From Limanda limanda (Eukaryota > Chordata > Actinopteri > Pleuronectiformes > Pleuronectidae): a DNA stretch of 64,000 nucleotides. The notes under the pieces are model-generated. The model was not told where the DNA came from. It saw only the letters and a list, made by a program, of their open reading frames with translations, and did not search any database. This document shows, piece by piece, positions 11,346 to 24,636 of this stretch. Both the position numbers and the translations under genes were made by a program. Each line of letters opens with the position of its first letter. Within the stretch, counting starts at the first letter, position 1. The DNA lies in contig NC_083653.1 of assembly GCF_963576545.1 (NCBI RefSeq), forward strand, positions 20,123,639 through 20,187,638. The letters run 5' to 3'.

Positions 11346-14049
11346 TTTCGCGTGATAACATTTTTTTTTCTCAAGGCGCATATCATTTTGGAACGGAATT
11401 CTCAAAACAGCAGTCAGATTATCTCAGCACAACAAGAAGACAAGCACACTACAGCTTCCAAACCGACATCACTTCTACCTTCATCCTCAGAAAATGTTCA
11501 GAATGTAATGCTTACAGAGCAAATTTCATAAATAAAGTCTTTCTTTCATGCATTTACATGAGTCTTGATGTCATGCTTTGAAGATTTTCACACATATGAA
11601 CACAAGTATGCAGAATCTGAGGAGTGGCAATGTCATTAAGCTCCTCCACTCTGTCTTCCAATGACAGCGGTGGCTAAGACACAACTTTACTGACAGTAAA
11701 CAGTCAATACTTCCAAGAATAAACTATCAGATACAATCTTCATGTGTGACGCATTCAATTTTAATCCACATTTTAGAGAGAACTCAGAGGACATCTAATC
11801 CCTAAATAAACAAATCACTTCTAATAACTATGCCATCACTTTTAAAAAACATAGTGCTTTAGTAAACCAACTGATGCTGCACTCTTATCTGTGTTGTATC
11901 TAATGCGTCTGCTGGAAGGTGAAACATTGACTCATCCTCTAATATGTCTGGTTATGTTTTATACCCATCAGCAGCTCCCTGAGAACTTTGTCCTTTACAG
12001 AAGTCTTTGCTGTAGCTCATGACATGTTGTGTCTGGGATAAATTCATAAATATTTACGCACGTCTTTGAGATCCCCCCAGAAAAAGGAAACATGATATAA
12101 ATAGTTTGGCAAATCCCTGTGTGTGCGAAGCCAGCACCCTCCCGGTAGTTTGGTTGGATTTGAACAGGAAGGAAAGGGATCTGATGTGAACTAAGCATGA
12201 CCCACATCTGAGAGGGTTATTTTAAATCATGGCTCGTCAGCATTATCTGGGTTATAGAGGTACAAGCCATTATTTAATACCTTAATACAGGCCCTCGTCA
12301 TCACAGGAATTAAGTGTTCATTGGAATGTTAAGTTATGTCAGAAAGATTATGACTGGCCACGGGTTCATGGCTTACATCACTGGTGCTTTCCCGCCTGCT
12401 TATAAGCTGAAGAACACGTCCTCCAGCTCCGTACATAAACACACAGAGATGACAATCATGTCAATCTTCACATCTCACTCTATGAAATCTACACAAATTT
12501 GTATTTCCATCTGTAGAGGAGTAGAAGCTTTGCATCAACTTTGGGTTCACACCTACTAGTAACACAAAGTCTCTCTGTATGTGGAACGCATATTTTAAGA
12601 ACCATTCATTGTATTGGCTTCACTTGACGTGTGTGTTTTTCATTGTCCAGTGCAGTGTTGAATTTTTGTCCAATTTGGACACATGATACATTCAACATTG
12701 ATTACAGTTGAATAAACAAGTGGCCGGCACTCTATAGCAGTCAGCCGGGGCTGGTGGTGTGCTTTCAGTCTTTTGGACCAGTCTTACAGTGGTCGGCAAC
12801 TGGGTAAAACTACAGGCCAACTCGCTGCCAGATCATTCTGATTATTAGATTATTTTATTTCACCATATCGGACAGAGACACAGGCACAGATGGACTGACC
12901 CATGACGGGTGCTGATCTCCATCATGGCAACAACATTCACATAATCACCTCCTGTTTGGCAATTTGTCTTGGCAAAGTAAAAAAAACTAAACACTCACTT
13001 TATTGCTGCAATGTTATATATTGAGCTCAATCACAGAGCTTTTTTCAAAGGTTGTGAAGTTGGGACTGAAGATTGTGTTGTATTCTAACTAAAGCTTTAT
13101 ATAAACCACACACATGAACATTTTATGAAATAGACTATATTGACTTTTTAAATATAAATACAAAATCTTAATTGCAGATAAACCAGGTAGGGGACTTCAC
13201 TCTGCATCAAAGACTGTTTATAAAAATCTCTACACACAACATCTAGCAAACAAACAATAAAAGAGACAGTATACAGTATAACTGTTTGAGGAGAACTCAC
13301 TGATGACTACTGCTACTGCTACTGAAGTAGCTCTAGAGCATTAACACAGGCCAAGAAAACAGCCCTTTCCAAACAGACAGACATTTTAGAATGAGCACTG
13401 CACCAGTATTTTAAATGGACCCTCCTAAAGACCAATTAAAAAGCTATAGACCACACTGGGAAAAACCCTGAAGTCACTTAATAGAATGTTAATTCAATTT
13501 TGGGCCAAATCCAACAGAGTCTACTCTGTTCTCAGCTGGAGTTTGTATGTGAGAGATACAAAGAGCCAGAAGTGAGTACAAGCAGCTTTGAAGACAGTGA
13601 GCACATCAGGCCTCGCTGCTGCTCGCATCTTCTGAGACAACTCCTCCTGTGGCCTCGCTACTTTGATGTTAATGATGTCCTCACTTGCACTGAAAACTCG
13701 TCCTGTGCATACAAACAAATCCCAGAATCCTCTCAAATATGGACTGATCACAGCTTTTTTTTTTTTTTTTATAGTTTTGTGCTTGCTCAGCAGTTCTGTC
13801 ATTAACGAACTTCCCAAATTTGTCTTCATCAGGCCTGTAGGGCTCCTGCAATTTAGTCATTAGTCATGGCACATCCCATAGTTTCAGCAAGGAGGGGTCA
13901 ATTGCAGCAGTATAGATTGATGTCAGCAACAGGAACTTTTTAGTTTTATTACAATCAATCATCAATCAAAACTACAAAATATTGTATCAGTTTCTTATCG
14001 TGGATATTATGATCGTATATTATGAACTTGGATCTATAGGTCGCTGATC

Positions 14050-14211
14050 TCAGATGTGAGTGTTATCATCGATCTTCCTCCAGCCAATGATGACCTTTGA
14101 ACACTGTTGGAAGTGTTCACAAACAGCTGATGTTGTCAGTTCCTGGTATTCGTTCAGTCTCCTGTTCAGGTTCCATGCTGTTTCACTGTTGTAGCTCGCA
14201 CACGTGATGTC
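14050..14211 (-). other. orphan exon-like open segment
   Basis: On the minus strand a candidate acceptor (cattttcag) is followed at 14211 by 53 open codons in phase 0 and a TGA at 14052-14050. The peptide starts DITCASYNSE and includes NLNRRLNEYQELTTSAVCEH. I do not recognise it, and no matching upstream exon was found. An ORF of this length can occur by chance, so the gene status is weak. Confidence 0.15.
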
Positions 14212-14582
14212 CTGAAAATGTCAAACACCGCCAGTCTTCCTTTCATGGGGGGAAACTGCCCTTAAAGGGGAATCAGCAGAGATGTTATACCTGCATTATT
14301 TATACACTTGGTGGGAAAATGTTAATGTTATTAATAAAGAACAGAATTCAGTCACATGCAGCAGTGACAGAATCTATGGGAACGTTCAGGTAATATTACA
14401 AAGCAAAACGCCCTCTCAAAATCTAGTTTTCGGATTCTCCAATCTGGGCTGCTGTAGAAACATGGTGCTGCTACATTGTGGACATTAGCTGGTTCTCAAT
14501 TCAGGGGCTGCATCCTTCAGAGGACACGTACAAGGCGGTCTTCATGGGCTGTGTAGATTTTGAAGGCCACAATAAAGCGTTT

Positions 14583-14854
14583 GGGCGGCTGTGGCTGAGG
14601 GGTAGAGTGGTCGTCCTCCAACCTGAAGGTCGGCGGTTTGATCCCCAGTCTGAACCATCTGCATGCCGAAGTGTCCTTGGGCAAGATGCTGAACCCTCAA
14701 TAGCCCCCCATAGAATAACAAAGTGCTGCAAGTAGATGCACTGTATGAATGTGTGTGTGAATGGGTGAATGTGTAACTGTACTGTAAAGCGCTTTGAGTG
14801 GTCATCATCAGACTAGAAAAGCGCTATATAAATACAAATCCATTTACCATTTAC
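14583..14854 (+). mobile_element. tRNA-derived SINE, copy 2
   Basis: It is the same family as 6797-7061: box A gtggctgaggggtagag, degenerate box B ggcggtttgatcccc, and tail agcgctttgagtgg ... cgctatataaatac followed by repeated catttac units. It is inserted inside the terminal-repeat element 14486-15354. Confidence 0.8.
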
Positions 14855-14986
14855 CATTTCCGCCACTGTGATGAAGAAAATAAAAATCTCCTAATTACGA
14901 CTAACTATCTCATTATTATGAGTTTGTATCTGATTATGAGGACTTATTATCTCATAATTATTTTCTTCATCACAGTGGCGGAAATG
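14855..14986. mobile_element. foldback MITE with perfect 29-bp TIRs
   Basis: The left arm (14855-14883) begins catttccgccactgtgatga. The right arm (14958-14986) is its exact reverse complement. The centre has ctcattattatgag and ctcataatta motifs. The element is only 132 bp, with no coding potential, and it abuts the 3' tail of the SINE. Confidence 0.8.
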
Positions 14987-16372
14987 GGCTTCTATAGAAA
15001 TGAGACGTCTGATCTGCATCACCCCTGCCCTTACTGCTGTTGCCTAGTGACAGAGCTGAAGTTGGAGACAACAACAAAGTCACTTGTGCACCGGTAGCTT
15101 TTCGGTTGAGTTAAAGTGTGACACTCAAGTGTTGGACGTCTTGTCGCTCGCAGGTGTCATTACCTCTTTGTAACTGAAGCACAACAAATCATGGGATAGG
15201 TTGGGGCTGGAAGGATCCACCTGCTGTTTATAGGGGATTCATGCATTCAGCATTTGAAGGAGCCCTTGAAATGGGACAGTGTAGTTGTGTCGCTGTGATA
15301 CAATCAGTCTTCCAATGCAGCCTCTGAAAGATGCAGTGAATTGAGACACAGCTATAGACAAAGACCCACTCCTAATGTCGATAACAAGAGCTCATTTCAA
15401 CTTGATGAAAACACAAAACACAACAAAGTTTTAGTTTTTACACTGAGGATTACTTATATTGCATTCTATTTGCCCCTAAATCCTACACACTAAACCTTTA
15501 AAGTTCTAATTAGCAAACTTTATTATTCATGTGGCGTTGTGTTTTGGTCACGCTGATGAGTCAGAATTGTTTTAGTCTCCACCAGCACCTGAGAGGAACA
15601 GACATGGTGCTGGGCAGGTTGTGGACACTGGGTCTATCGGGGCCTTTTCACTGAAAATCGCTGCCGGCTGTTCCGCTCCTGAGGCCCAGAGTATTTTCCA
15701 GTGCCCACACCTGCAGTGTTTGCAGGTTGTCAAGTGTCTGTTGATTCATTTGTGGTAGCTGCCACAAACTGCCCTATGAGACTATGAGACTATGGGGCGA
15801 GACACATTTAATTATCAAGGACATTCCAGAGCGTAGGCAAGTATAAAAAAATGTGTTAGGTGTTTTGTTGTTTCATTTGATTTCCACATAATCAAGGACA
15901 AACCTGTATTATAGTAACAATCAGATGATAGAACACCAGGAGCTGAAAGGAATGCATTAAATTGAATTAATGGTCTCGATTTGTTTACCCTCTGTTCTAA
16001 CATAACTTTGTTTGGAATGTGAGTTCGATTTTTGTAAATTGTGCTGCTTAGGAAATGTAATTACGACAAGTGTGGGTTCTGTGGACTGTGTGCTGACGTT
16101 TATGTCATAGGTGAGAAACACTCGCTGACTAATGCTGTCAGCAAATGTGGATATAAGGACTGTTTCTGAACAAAAGTGTTGACAGAATCATTTCTCACCA
16201 CAAGCAAACAAGTGGCAACCAAATCAATCAGCTGAAAGATGCTAAAAAGCCTCCAGGTCGTCCAGGGCAGTTGTCAAACTTTTGCAAGCTGGGCCCCCCC
16301 AAAGCTGGTTAGGGCTAGTTGGGGCCCCCCCACCCCCCGCCGCCCGCCTATGCCGCCCTCAACTACACCACC

Positions 16373-16720
<348 letters not shown>

Positions 16721-16769
16721 GAGATAGCATATTGTTATTGATGGGCCTGACATGTCAAGGTTAGGCTAT

Positions 16770-17246
16770 TGTTATTGTTAGGCCCATACAGACAATTGTT
16801 ATTACTATTTTATAACTAGGCATTTCTGATATTCGGCGTGACACAGTGTCATTTGACATAGGTATTGCGCTGAGTTTAGCAGCTGCACTCTCTCCTATCA
16901 TTATTCTACACATGTCTTGCGCGGCTGCCAAAATCAGTGTTTCGGCAATTGTATGGGGTTTGCCAAGCTTAGCAATTGTATGAGTAACTACATACGACGC
17001 CTCCAGACACTGCTTGGAGACAGTGCTATGCTTGGAGATGGTGGTTTGTTGTTGCTGGAGGCCATCACGTTTACGTTTAAAGAAGTCCACAGGCTTCTCT
17101 TTCAAGTCAGGGTGTTTGGTGTCGAGGTGCCTTTTTTAATTTGCACGGTGAGACTGCAATTAGCTCTTGTCATATTTGCGAAGCTTTGGCTTCTTCCCAA
17201 CTGGCGCATCGGTTGCCCGACTTTTACGAATCAGAAACTTGTCCAT
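16770..17246 (-). pseudogene. degraded hAT transposase (ZBED5-like) fragment
   Basis: On the minus strand an ATG at 17246-17244 starts MDKFLIRKS, a typical N-terminus for this transposase type, and the frame then stops. After a frameshift and loss of most of the BED zinc finger, the frame resumes with KEKPVDFFKRK and continues through KPHTIAETLILAAAQDM and SNDTVSRRISEM. These are hallmarks of the ZBED5-like hAT family. The downstream catalytic domain and dimerisation region are missing, so it cannot encode an active enzyme. Confidence 0.75.
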
Positions 17247-17795
17247 AGTACAGTGTGTGTGAAGTTAATACAATTTTAATTGCAACATCGTGGTGTTGTG
17301 AGTGTGTTTGTATGTGTGGCTGTGAGAGACTTGCACACGAATAATGAATAAGGCTGTGCTAGGCAATGCTTCCTAACAAAACGAACTGTACACAATGTAG
17401 ACAGGGACAGCACAGAATAGTATTCAAGTGCTGGTGTTTTATTTGTTGCAACACGGTGGATGATTGAAGATGTAAAGGTAGGTGTTAAGGAGAAAAGGGC
17501 TAGCTGCAGTTGGAAGAAGTTAGCTAGCTAGAAGGCTAGCTCTTGGGGCTACGAGCTTTCTAAAAAGCAAATTACTTAGATCAGGCTACGAATAGGCCTA
17601 CTGCACGTGCAGGAAGGTATAACTAAGGAAGGAGTGAGTCTTTAAAAAAAATGTTTATAAAGCAATGAATAAAATAAATAAATAATAATATTATTATTTT
17701 TATTTTTATTATTATTTATTTTTTCTCCGTCTGTGACATCGCGCCCCCCCTGGAGAGTGTTCGCGCCCCCCACTTTGAGAACCACTGGTCCAGGG

Positions 17796-18058
17796 GGTTT
17801 CCTCTCACAGTCCAAAGACAGGCAGATTAGGATTAGGTTCATTATAATAACTTTATTTGTATAGCACTAATTGGAGACTCTACATTGAAAGAATGTGAGG
17901 CTAAATGGTTGTTTGTCTGTATGTTGGCCCTGTGGTACACTGATGGACTGTCCAGTAAGCCCAGTTAACCCAGCCTTTTTCCAAATGTCAGAGCAACCCT
18001 CAAAGGATAAGTGGTGTAGATAATGGATGGAAGGATTGATGGATGGATGGATGGATGG
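17796..18058 (+). mobile_element. dispersed repeat with (GGAT)n tail, LINE 3'-end-like
   Basis: It begins cctctcacagtccaaagaca, continues with gtttgtctgtatgttggccc and ends gataagtggtgtagataatgg before GGAT repeats. I recall this as a common fish repeat, likely the 3' end of a retroposon. The hAT element sits at its left edge. Family assignment is uncertain. Confidence 0.5.
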
Positions 18059-20329
18059 CTCCCAAGAGCTGAAGGGAGCCGCAGACATGTCGTCTAAGTT
18101 ATTTAATAATATATGTGATCTGATCTGACACCATTGCTGTTTCAGAAACTGTCAGGATTAGAGTTAACGTAACTTTAGAAGTATGATTCTTCTTGGTGTG
18201 GATAATTACTTCTTCGTCTTGATTGCCACAATTACTCTAACCACAAGGTTGCAGTGATTCCTGCAGCTTGAAGTGTTGAGCAATTTAGAGCTTGAGCTCA
18301 AATGTCATTAATCAGCAGTCTATGGATGACTGGAGAAAGATCAAAGAAGAGGCTCACAACTAACAACATCACCATCTGTACAGTCTGGCTCCCAAATTGC
18401 ACTGGGTGATTTAAATGGACTGCTGAAGACTGTGATATGAAATATAATAATATGGAACACTGATTATTGTTATATAAACCATGAACCATACCAACATCAG
18501 TTGAACACATGACAAGTTAAATGGATTTCTGACATATTCATAAATTCATGCTGATGACTCAGAGACAGTAGAATTCTGCTGACATCTGCTCGATTTGTTG
18601 AGACTCTTTGATGCTTCTGGTCTGAATCCCTTTGTTCAACTGGCAGAAAACTCACCCACCTACATACTCTGCCTAAGATTGTATAATTTAATACATATGA
18701 ACAGCAGAGACCTGTTGCCATCGTGACAAGACGAGTCCAGATACTTCACAGTACCTGGAATAGAAAATGTCCTTCAAAACCTCTGTGACCATCAGTCAGT
18801 GATTTATTGTCAGTAGAACAAAAAGAAAGAGTGTTGATCTCAGTAATTCGTAATGTTCTCATCTCCTACTTGTCTGACGTTTAGTCATCTGACAAAACAA
18901 TCTCCACCCAAGGTTGGCTTGCATGCATTTACCAGAACTTTTAGTTGTATTGCTCAGTCCTCATCAGCAGATTGAGTTTGCTCAGATGCCATGAAACTGT
19001 CAAGTAAATGTTTATAACAATAATGTTTGAAAATGGAACTGTCAGGAATGTGAATCAGAAAAAAAATATTTTTATATCTTCATCAAACGTGTTTGATCAT
19101 ATACATAATCCATTTATATCATCAATTGAAACATGCCCCTTCATCCTACCTTTATTTTACCCTGAAACAGCCTCCTCCTTGTCTTTGTACCTTGAATGAA
19201 AGGAAATTTGAAAGAAGAGGTTTTTAAGTGGAATGTCATGGCTGAAAGCACAAGTGCATCCCGGTGACGCTTTGCAAACATCCTCTGTCCCTGAGTGTTT
19301 GCTGATGTGTGACACACAATGCATGATAGTGAAATAAAACAGTCACTCTGAATCAAGCATCCAATCATTTACTGTTGCAGTGCATTGAGAAAGGCTGGCA
19401 AGGGAATCTACCGCTGAGTGATATGATAAAAAAAAAGCATCAGTGTTTCTGTCAGAGACGCTTTTACAGGATTCAGAGCGTTGGAGTGTTATTTTCAGGT
19501 TGTTTTCTGAAACATCAGAAGATGCTGGTTTGGATCCAAATGTGAGTCTTTCCCTCCCTTCACACCTCACAACTGCATAATGTATTGATCTGAATATATA
19601 AAAGTTAAAGAGGTGGAAAACAAAACTGGGGGAAATAATGGAAATGCTAAAGGTTATTCAAAGTGGCATTAAATATGAATTGTATTGGTAAAGTTTTAAG
19701 ACACTTGAAGTTTAGTTTAGTTTTAGTTTCGGTGTTGTTGGTACTTTATACTTCAAGTCCTCTGTATTTCAGAGGGGAACGAAAGTCTAAACTGTAACTG
19801 TAAGGTTGTTTCCATGGTGCTATGTCCTCATCTCACCACATGGTGGCACTGCATGGTAATTATTCATTTCATTTTAATGCATCCTAAGGAATCTTAGAAT
19901 GATATTGTTTCTCACGAATGTTTCACTAATATAAACTTTTCAAAAGGTCTTTGGGCTCAGGAGGATATGTCTTTGCCTGCTAACAAACTAATTAACAATA
20001 AAGACTAAATCACTTGGTGACAAGCGCCGAAGGAGTTAGAAGTATGCCTATCACATCTCCCGTGAACTCATCATCTGAACATTCCACTGCTCAAAGAGAA
20101 AATGCAGCTCTGTCAGGTATACAGCACCTCACCATGCAGGCAGGAGCTGGCCCCCCGGGCAGAGGCAAACTAGGTGGCCGATTGAGGCCCTGCAGCCACC
20201 AAACCAGCGATGGGATTTGTCTTTTTCAGCTGTTTTCAAACTTGTCTCACATTGAATTCTAATGTAGCCTCCAGCCTTATACTTTCATTTTATTTGGGGG
20301 TATTTTTATGCCCCTATTAGATCGTCATG

Positions 20330-20670
20330 GTAGAAGTAAAGGAGAAAGAGAGGAGATGCGGTGGGCTAGTGGCAGAAACTTGGACTATGGGCAGAAAAGG
20401 TCTCTGGTTCGTCTCTGGTTTAACTCCACGGAGAAACAACAAAAAGACGAACCTGGATTGATCTGTCCAAAAATCCAACAGGATTCTCCCTACCCTGTCT
20501 AGTGCCCCTGAGCAAGGCACCTTACTCCCCCAACATCCCCGGGCGTCTGTGTGTCCTGCACCAGATGGGTTAAAAGCAGAGGTTAAATTTCCCTCCTTGC
20601 ATGAGTGTGCTTGTGCATGTCTGTGCATGTGTTTGGGACAAATAAATGTATCTTAATCTTAATCGTATCT
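20330..20670 (+). mobile_element. SINE-like retroposon
   Basis: A tRNA-like box B (tctggttcgtctc) lies near 20403, cctgagcaaggcaccttac near 20507 and a 3' tail gacaaataaatgtatcttaa near 20637. This layout resembles teleost SINEs. Box A is poorly preserved and the ends are approximate. Confidence 0.45.
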
Positions 20671-21010
20671 TGGACAACAGATGTTTCAGTAGCATCAATG
20701 TTTCTATATCAACAACGGACCATAATCATGAAAACATGTAGCAGTGAAGCTCTTGCTCAAAGTGAGAAAACCAAAACACAATTATCACCCAACTCTGCAG
20801 ATCCCTTATCTCTACCATAGTTTTTTAAGCCTTGTTTGCTCACTGATTTGGTTCTTTCCTGAGTGTTATAGGCTTTAAACCCAAAACTAACAAAACACCT
20901 AACACCTAAACACACAGCCACTGTCCTTTAGGGATAACTAAAGCTGTTAACACAATTGTAACAGTCAACATCAACCTTGTTTGTTAAGTTAGTAGTGGGG
21001 GAAACCTGCT

Positions 21011-21143
21011 TATACAGTCACTGAGCACTTTATTAGGAACACCTTTACATCAGCCAATCATGTGGCAACAGTGCGATTTATAAAACTATAGATCCAGGTC
21101 AGGAGCTTCAGTTAATGGTCACATCAAATAACAGAAAAGAGAG
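21011..21143 (+). mobile_element. Tc1-like transposon, 5' end fragment
   Basis: The segment starts tatacagtcactgagcactt and continues attaggaacacct and caggagcttcagttaatggt. I recall this as the 5' end of a common Tc1-like family. It breaks off at about 21143 into AT-rich sequence. Confidence 0.55.
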
Positions 21144-21669
21144 GACTATGATATATTATATAATATAACAATATATATATAATATAACAATACAATATAT
21201 AATAGATAGAGGACTTTATGCATATTTCCATCTCTAGGCCTTGTTCAAGGTTTTGTCAGAGAATTTGTGACTATTCATCTTTTTAAATCTTTGATATCGT
21301 GTATGGGGAACCTTCAATCATTGGAATGCATAAGATGTGAATGTGTTTGTGGGAGGAGTTGTCATCCTGTGTCTGGCATTGGGATAAGACGAACCTTGAG
21401 ACTGTCTCCATTCCATAGAAAATAATAACAGTTTTGACTTCGAGTGACCCAGATTTATTATCTGCTCCCGCCCCTTTGGTTTCTATGGTATTTCAAGTTT
21501 TTTGCTTTGACTATTCGCGTGTAAAAAATCTGCTAAGGACAACTAGGTGAGGGAAACTGAGGCTTATTGAGTTATTAAGTTGATTCACCACTTTGAACAC
21601 CAATTATAAATTCAGCAATTTTTCACCAAAATCTGTGCAGAAGATTTTGTTTTGTTTCTTGCTATTTTG

Positions 21670-22045
21670 TCATTCCGATCAGCCAATCATGTGGTTATGA
21701 TGCAATGAATAAAACCCTGCAGACACAGATCAGAAGCTTCAGTTAATGTTCATATCAAACAAACAAAAAACAAAACTCATCCAGAGAGCCGCAGTTCCAT
21801 ATTGATGAGAGAGATCAAAGGAGAATGGTTGGAGCTGACAGAAATGCTACAATAACTCCGATGAACAATTTTTTACAATTGTGGTTAAAAGACAAGCATC
21901 TCAGAATGAACAACACCACGTTAAACCTCGTGGTGGGTGGTTCTAGAACAGCAGAGACCACATCAGGTTCCAACTCCTGTGTGATGTGGTGCAACAGGAG
22001 ATTGGCAGCATGAATGTTCACCTGACAAATCTGCAGAAATGAGGT
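21670..22045 (+). pseudogene. Tc1-like transposase remnant, internally deleted
   Basis: It repeats the family 5' region (cagccaatcatgtgg, agaagcttcagttaatgttc) and then gives a decayed transposase with GADRNATIT and SECTTRRT-like words (here LRMNNTTLN). It jumps near 21998 to a more 3' part (ggcagcatgaatgttcacct). Most of the catalytic region is deleted. It is in the same orientation as the fragment at 21011-21143. Confidence 0.6.
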
Positions 22046-24636
22046 GAGTCGACATAAGTAGAATTTTATCAACAGATTGTGGAATTGATGGCGAGAGGCG
22101 ATGAGGCTGAGAGCAAAGTGAGGGAGGTGTTCCTATTTGGTCAGTCAGAGAATGAAACAGTGACACATGGCTGTTTATCTTCCTTCAGTTTCAAGCTTTA
22201 GAGAGTTGTTGACAAGCAGTAAACACACCACGGATCACATTCCAGAGAGAGGGTGACGTGATTTACCCTCAATGGCAAAACAAAAAACCTTTTCCCCCTA
22301 GCATGACTCAGGAGCCTGTAAACCTGACAATTGTAGAATAGTGGGGAGTCAGATTTCTGCCCTGCAGAGTGAGACAAGAGAAATGAAAACAATGTCTCCT
22401 GACCATCAGAGGTCACAGGCGGTGAAGGGGGGGGGGATTTACCTCATCAAGGTTACTGTGACTGAACTGAAGCCGCGAACATCAGCTGACAAATGACTCG
22501 GGGCTTTATCTGCAAGCGCCGGCCCAAAAGATGTCGCCGATCAGGTTTCGGAGGTCTTTGCTCTGAAATCTGTGGGAGTGCAGCTAACAGACCGTTCGCT
22601 TCCTAACACAGGGTCCTCCTCCTTTCGTTGGAGGTGCAATTTCTTCCTGCTCTGGTTTTGTGTTTCCAAAAGAATGCTGTACAATAATAACTTGAACTAC
22701 TTGTGAATTAACTAGTAGTCTAATTAATTATTTATTATCTTAAAGTATATGTCTAGCTCTGCAGGATGGGGACACTTCTGTTCCCAGTGCACCCTTGGAT
22801 CCGCCCTGTGTGCCAAATTATCTTATTTTCTATTTTGGCCTATCATATCCACATATGTATTTCTGTAATATGAGGACAGCTCTTTCAAATCTATAGATGC
22901 AATCAAACACATAAAACTGCATTTAAGAGACACCTCAGAGACACTCTTCCCGGCCAGCTAATATGTGTGGGCGTCTGTATGGAAATATTAATTCCTTGTT
23001 AAGAACTACAAGAAGTTAAAGGTCTATAATTATGGCACATTCCCGACTTAGTTTCACCAACTAAACACAATAACAACTAAGTAAGAATTTAATTGTTGTA
23101 ACAGACCTTTTATTTAATGTTGCCACATAATCCTAATCTTCATGTATTCTCACAATCTTCACTTCCCTGTTCCCTTCATGTTTGATATACTTATCCTCCA
23201 GTTTCTGCTTTATCCTCTCATGCTGAAATCAATCCTGCTAAGTATATTGTACGGGTCAGGCCGTGGCTCTTTGCTTTGTGGATGGATCAGAACAAGCCCT
23301 ACGGTGAGCGCAACACAATTTCAATCTGCTCTCCTTCCACTGACTCACAGTACGGGACAATGATCTATACAGCTGAAGAAGAAAGTGTCTTGGTGTTGGC
23401 AGGAGGGTCCCGGCAAAATCATGAAGCAACAGTTTCACTGCAGATATTCCTCACTTCTCCAATATCTGCTTCCATTCTTTCAGGGAGCGATTGTCTTAGG
23501 CTGACAGCTGCAGACACACCCTTCTTCTTCTTCAGGACAGGGGCCCACACTGGTCTCCGTGGCTTGGGGGTCTCTACTTAAGATGCAGAGAGTGGTCACA
23601 GAGCAGGCACTTACTCAGATGTCACCATTGTTTTATTCAAAAAAGACTTGAAATGAGATCTCTCCATAATTTAAAAAAACTTGAGACCAGCAGTGAGTTG
23701 AAGCTATGGCAGTTTGTTAAAGAGCAGGATGTAGAACAGATGTATACCTGTGCTTTCTATCGCAGGCATATAGAGGTCACAGCAATTTGTTGTCATCAGT
23801 CATGGAGACCACCGTCGAACAGTGGTCTGGCTGAGTCTATTGTTTATTAGTAAATTAGTAAATAGTCAGAACCTTTATCAATGTCTGTCAAGGGCTTTCA
23901 TTATCTTGCATTTCACAAACCTAGATTTACTTGTGCCGCCCTTTCTCTCTTTTCAAGGACCTCCTTCTGGGAGTCCCCAAGGCCTATTTAGGGAGCCACT
24001 ACACATTAAAATGGCTTCTCAGCATGTATGAGGTCCTCCTCAGCCTCCAAGGAGCTTTAAACCGGATGATGTCATCGGCTCATCTGGGGTTATCAGAGCT
24101 GAGTGCAAATTTGTAATAGAAAGCATGTGACGTTTTAAAGAGCTGTGCCCAAATTCCCAACTATACTAAATCTGAGGTTGTGAGTCTGAACTGTACACTT
24201 ACATTTTTACAAATTTACTCTGTGGACTCTGTGTTGAGATTTTCTACAATTTGAAATATACTCATTCAAACTATAAAAAAAAGGATATATACAAAAGTAT
24301 GAAGTTCTTATATTGTTGTTGACACATGTTGGTGCATGTATTACATCGTTTTCTTGTAGTGGAGTGAAACCAACACCCTGCTTTTTGTGTACAACTGCAA
24401 AGCATAAGATCTTTGCAGTGTTACAGCAGCAAAAAGGAAATAATAAAATACACACAAGATAAAAGGCAAATGTGTATATGCACAGTATATGTGCAATATA
24501 TACACAACGTAAACAAAATATAAACCAGTGTTGCACGTATGATATTGAGATTGCAAGGAAAATGATTATAACACAGTTAGGTGTAAATTAAATTAAATTT
24601 AATGTGAAGTTAGTTGAAAAACCTGACTGAGATGTA

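Larger units (their letters stand above)
14486..15354 (+). mobile_element. terminal-repeat DNA element, copy 2, with nested insertions
   Basis: The ends are tagctggttctcaattca on the left and tgaattgagacacagcta on the right, imperfect inverted repeats of about 18 bp. The element encloses a SINE (14583-14854) directly followed by a foldback MITE (14855-14986). The sequence outside those two matches the element at 10818-11345 in reverse. No transposase is visible, so it is non-autonomous. Confidence 0.65.

Noticed and set aside
13521..13829. 102-residue minus-strand ORF with VFSASEDIINIKVA
   Set aside because: The VFSA word faintly recalls hAT C-termini, but the rest does not fit and a poly-lysine part comes from an A/T run. 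No splice partners were found.
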